The position numbers and the translations under genes are program-made. The notes under the pieces are model-generated. The model saw only the letters and a program-made list of their open reading frames with translations, made no database searches and was not told the origin of the DNA. From positions 18,211 to 82,210 of the forward strand of contig CALFIC010000062.1 in assembly GCA_937876225.1 (NCBI GenBank): a stretch of 64,000 nt of DNA. Reading direction: 5' to 3'. Position 1 is the stretch's first letter, and each line of letters begins with the position of its first letter. Below, in pieces: positions 62,543 through 64,000 of the stretch. Source of the DNA: an uncultured Chloroflexota bacterium (GTDB taxonomy: Bacteria; Chloroflexota; Chloroflexia; Chloroflexales; Roseiflexaceae).

Positions 62543-62588
62543 CACGGTATAATCAATGTGGTTAATTTTATTAAAAGGATTTATTGTT

Positions 62589-63305
62589 ATGTCTACTCAA
62601 ATTGCCGTCGTCACTGGTGCTGCTCGGGGTATTGGCCGCGCCATCAGTGAAGCGTTACTCAAAAACGGGTACACCGTCATCGGTGCCGATCTCAACCCCT
62701 GCCCCTATAGCCATCAACAATTTCATTCCTATCAGATTGATTTAACAAGTCAAACCGCGATTCAAGAATTGTTTTCAAATGTTATGTCTACTTATAGTGG
62801 TGTCGATGTATTAGTCAACAATGCTGGTGGTTGCATCATGGAAGAATTCAGCGAAACGACTGCAGATACGTTGCACCAACAAATGGCGATGAATTTCGAC
62901 AGTGCCTTTTTTTGTTGTCAAGCCGCGATCCCATTGATGCAAGCCCGCCCCGGCACCAAAAAAATCATCAACATTTCGTCTAATGGTGCCTACAATTTCG
63001 ACGTATTTGATCCAGCACCCTACCGGGCCAGTAAGGCCGCTATCGATAGTTTGACTAAGCATTTGGCTCGTCGTCACGCCAAAGAATCGATCTGCGTCAA
63101 TTCGATTGCTCCCGCTATGACTCGCACCGACTTGTTTGATGTAGTCAGTCCAGACGTGCTGGCCCAAGCACTGGCAGGCATGCCCCAAGGCAAACCAATG
63201 GAACCGCAGCAAATCGCCAGCTGGGTAGCCTTTTTGGCATCACCAGCCGGCGACTGTTGTAGTGGCAATGTCATCATCCTCAACCAAGGCCGCGACGTAC
63301 GTTAG
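62589..63305 (+). CDS. Short-chain dehydrogenase/reductase
   Basis: A 238-residue NAD(P)-dependent SDR. The cofactor motif is VVTGAARGIGRAIS, NNAGG follows at 78-82, and the catalytic S130, Y145 and K149 (NISSNGAY, PYRASKAAID) are intact. PGG-rich C-terminal CCSGNVIILNQGR completes the fold. Similar to FabG and 2,3-dihydrodihydroxybenzoate dehydrogenases; substrate unknown. AAAGGATTTATTGTT precedes the ATG at 62589, and TATAAT at 62548-62553 may be the -10 box. Confidence 0.88.
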   Translation: MSTQIAVVTGAARGIGRAISEALLKNGYTVIGADLNPCPYSHQQFHSYQIDLTSQTAIQELFSNVMSTYSGVDVLVNNAGGCIMEEFSETTADTLHQQMAMNFDSAFFCCQAAIPLMQARPGTKKIINISSNGAYNFDVFDPAPYRASKAAIDSLTKHLARRHAKESICVNSIAPAMTRTDLFDVVSPDVLAQALAGMPQGKPMEPQQIASWVAFLASPAGDCCSGNVIILNQGRDVR

Positions 63306-64000
63306 TCATACCAATGCGGTGCTTTGTGGAGTACGCGCCATTGCTGCGGACAATGGCCATAGATCAACCAGGCGTTGCGCTCCGCCGACAAATGGCGCAG
63401 CATGTAGGCGGAAGCGCGGGCGGCATCTGGGTCTTCGGCATCACTCCAGGTATCATCGCTAAATTCGTCAGGACGCGAAATCGCATCAGCAGCCAAAATC
63501 ACCATCCCCATGTTGGCCAACTTCACGGTGAGTGAGTAGTGCCCCATGGTATGACCAGGAGTGGGAAAAAAGAGCACGCCCGGTGCGATTTCGCAACCAT
63601 GGGGCACGGCCTCAGTGGGAATTGCAGGCCATTGCACCCGCGAACGCCCGTCCCAATAGCTGGGTGTTGGCAAACTCCGCTCACGCGCCGATACCCACAA
63701 CCGCGCATTCGGGAATTCTTCGATTCGTCCCACATGATCTACATGCCCATGCGTAATTACTAAATCCGTTATGTCAATATTAGATAATCCGAGCAAGGCA
63801 AGTTGGCCATGCGGGTTTTGATCGGCTCGGTATCCAAGCAAGCGGCCAAATTTGCCAAGGCCATCAATCAACGCCACACCAAATGGATCTGCGATATAAT
63901 CAGCATGAAACCCGGTGTCCACCAGAATATTGCGATTTGCGGTTTGAATCAGATAGCCTTGGATACCGATTTGGCGACCATTCTGGTAGATTTCAAACAA
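63302..64000 (-). CDS. Metallo-beta-lactamase-fold hydrolase, N-acyl-homoserine-lactonase-like (5' end cut)
   Basis: 232 residues are visible; the gene probably continues past the window. The metal site THGHVDHVGRIEEF (H-x-H-x-D-H), PTPGHTMGHYSLTV, an ILAADAI strand with Asp, and the last YGHCPQQW match the AiiA/AttM-like branch. Those enzymes open homoserine lactone rings, but many relatives act on other lactones or esters. It overlaps the convergent SDR by 4 bp. The real start is not in view. Confidence 0.82.
   Translation of the reverse strand: MFEIYQNGRQIGIQGYLIQTANRNILVDTGFHADYIADPFGVALIDGLGKFGRLLGYRADQNPHGQLALLGLSNIDITDLVITHGHVDHVGRIEEFPNARLWVSARERSLPTPSYWDGRSRVQWPAIPTEAVPHGCEIAPGVLFFPTPGHTMGHYSLTVKLANMGMVILAADAISRPDEFSDDTWSDAEDPDAARASAYMLRHLSAERNAWLIYGHCPQQWRVLHKAPHWYD

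Noticed and set aside
1..64000. tRNA, rRNA, prophage or insertion-sequence genes
   Set aside because: No transposase, integrase or phage protein was found among coding regions, and gaps are too small or lack tRNA-like cloverleafs; a dedicated scan could still find one.

Overview
The window reads as a piece of a bacterial chromosome of roughly balanced base composition. It is densely packed: most gaps are under 150 bp, stops and starts often overlap (TAATG, ATGA), ribosome-binding sites are clear, and several promoters are near-consensus sigma-70. A CruF-type carotenoid enzyme, a GH51 arabinofuranosidase, MFS and EamA transporters, a P450 and a Rieske oxygenase suggest a free-living pigmented heterotroph. 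Chloroflexota (class Chloroflexia, perhaps Herpetosiphon-like) is my best guess, but it rests on general impression only. I see no rRNA, tRNA, prophage, insertion sequence or CRISPR array.

Layout. 1-4.7 kb: the 5' part of an amidohydrolase, an SdpI-like membrane protein, an acetamidase/formamidase, then a two-gene metal-transport module (soluble PRC/MgtE_N/CBS protein plus an NRAMP-related transporter) behind a leader that looks like a transcription attenuator with a tiny Asp-rich ORF. 4.7-6.7 kb: ferredoxin, MFS transporter and an MmpS-like protein on the minus strand. 6.8-13.5 kb: PadR regulator, two tandemly duplicated aminotransferases, MFS transporter, class I DAHP synthase and kynureninase, ending in a strong terminator; this could be a small aromatic-metabolite locus. 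13.5-29 kb: housekeeping and accessory genes (RNA methyltransferase, aldo/keto reductase, MFS, TetR with DUF2227, GNATs, HyuB, CruF, FAD oxidoreductase, DUF192, YyaL, HAD). Many convergent pairs overlap at their 3' ends, and one divergent pair shares a CATG over both start codons.

29-43.8 kb: a long minus-strand branched-chain amino-acid supercluster, in transcription order ilvB-ilvN-ilvC-leuA-pheA-cimA-ilvE-leuC-small membrane protein-leuD-leuB, running on into a WecG/TagA glycosyltransferase and an ABC permease plus THI5-like binding protein. Ahead of ilvB are a consensus promoter, a 24-residue Val/Ile/Leu-rich leader peptide and a perfect 28-nt palindromic terminator, which together form a textbook ribosome-mediated attenuator. 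A second intrinsic terminator lies between ilvC and leuA.

43.8-64 kb: a GT39-like membrane glycosyltransferase; PhyH dioxygenase, FKBP, Rieske oxygenase and P450; an HtrA-like protease beside a YbjN-like protein; GH51; a TspO-like protein; a 16-bp tandem repeat; arginase-family hydrolase; an EamA-amidase-M20 peptidase-GNAT operon with overlapping genes; WecE-type sugar aminotransferase; polysaccharide deacetylase; Ada; a 20-bp perfect palindromic repeat; an SDR; and a metallo-beta-lactamase-fold hydrolase cut by the window end.
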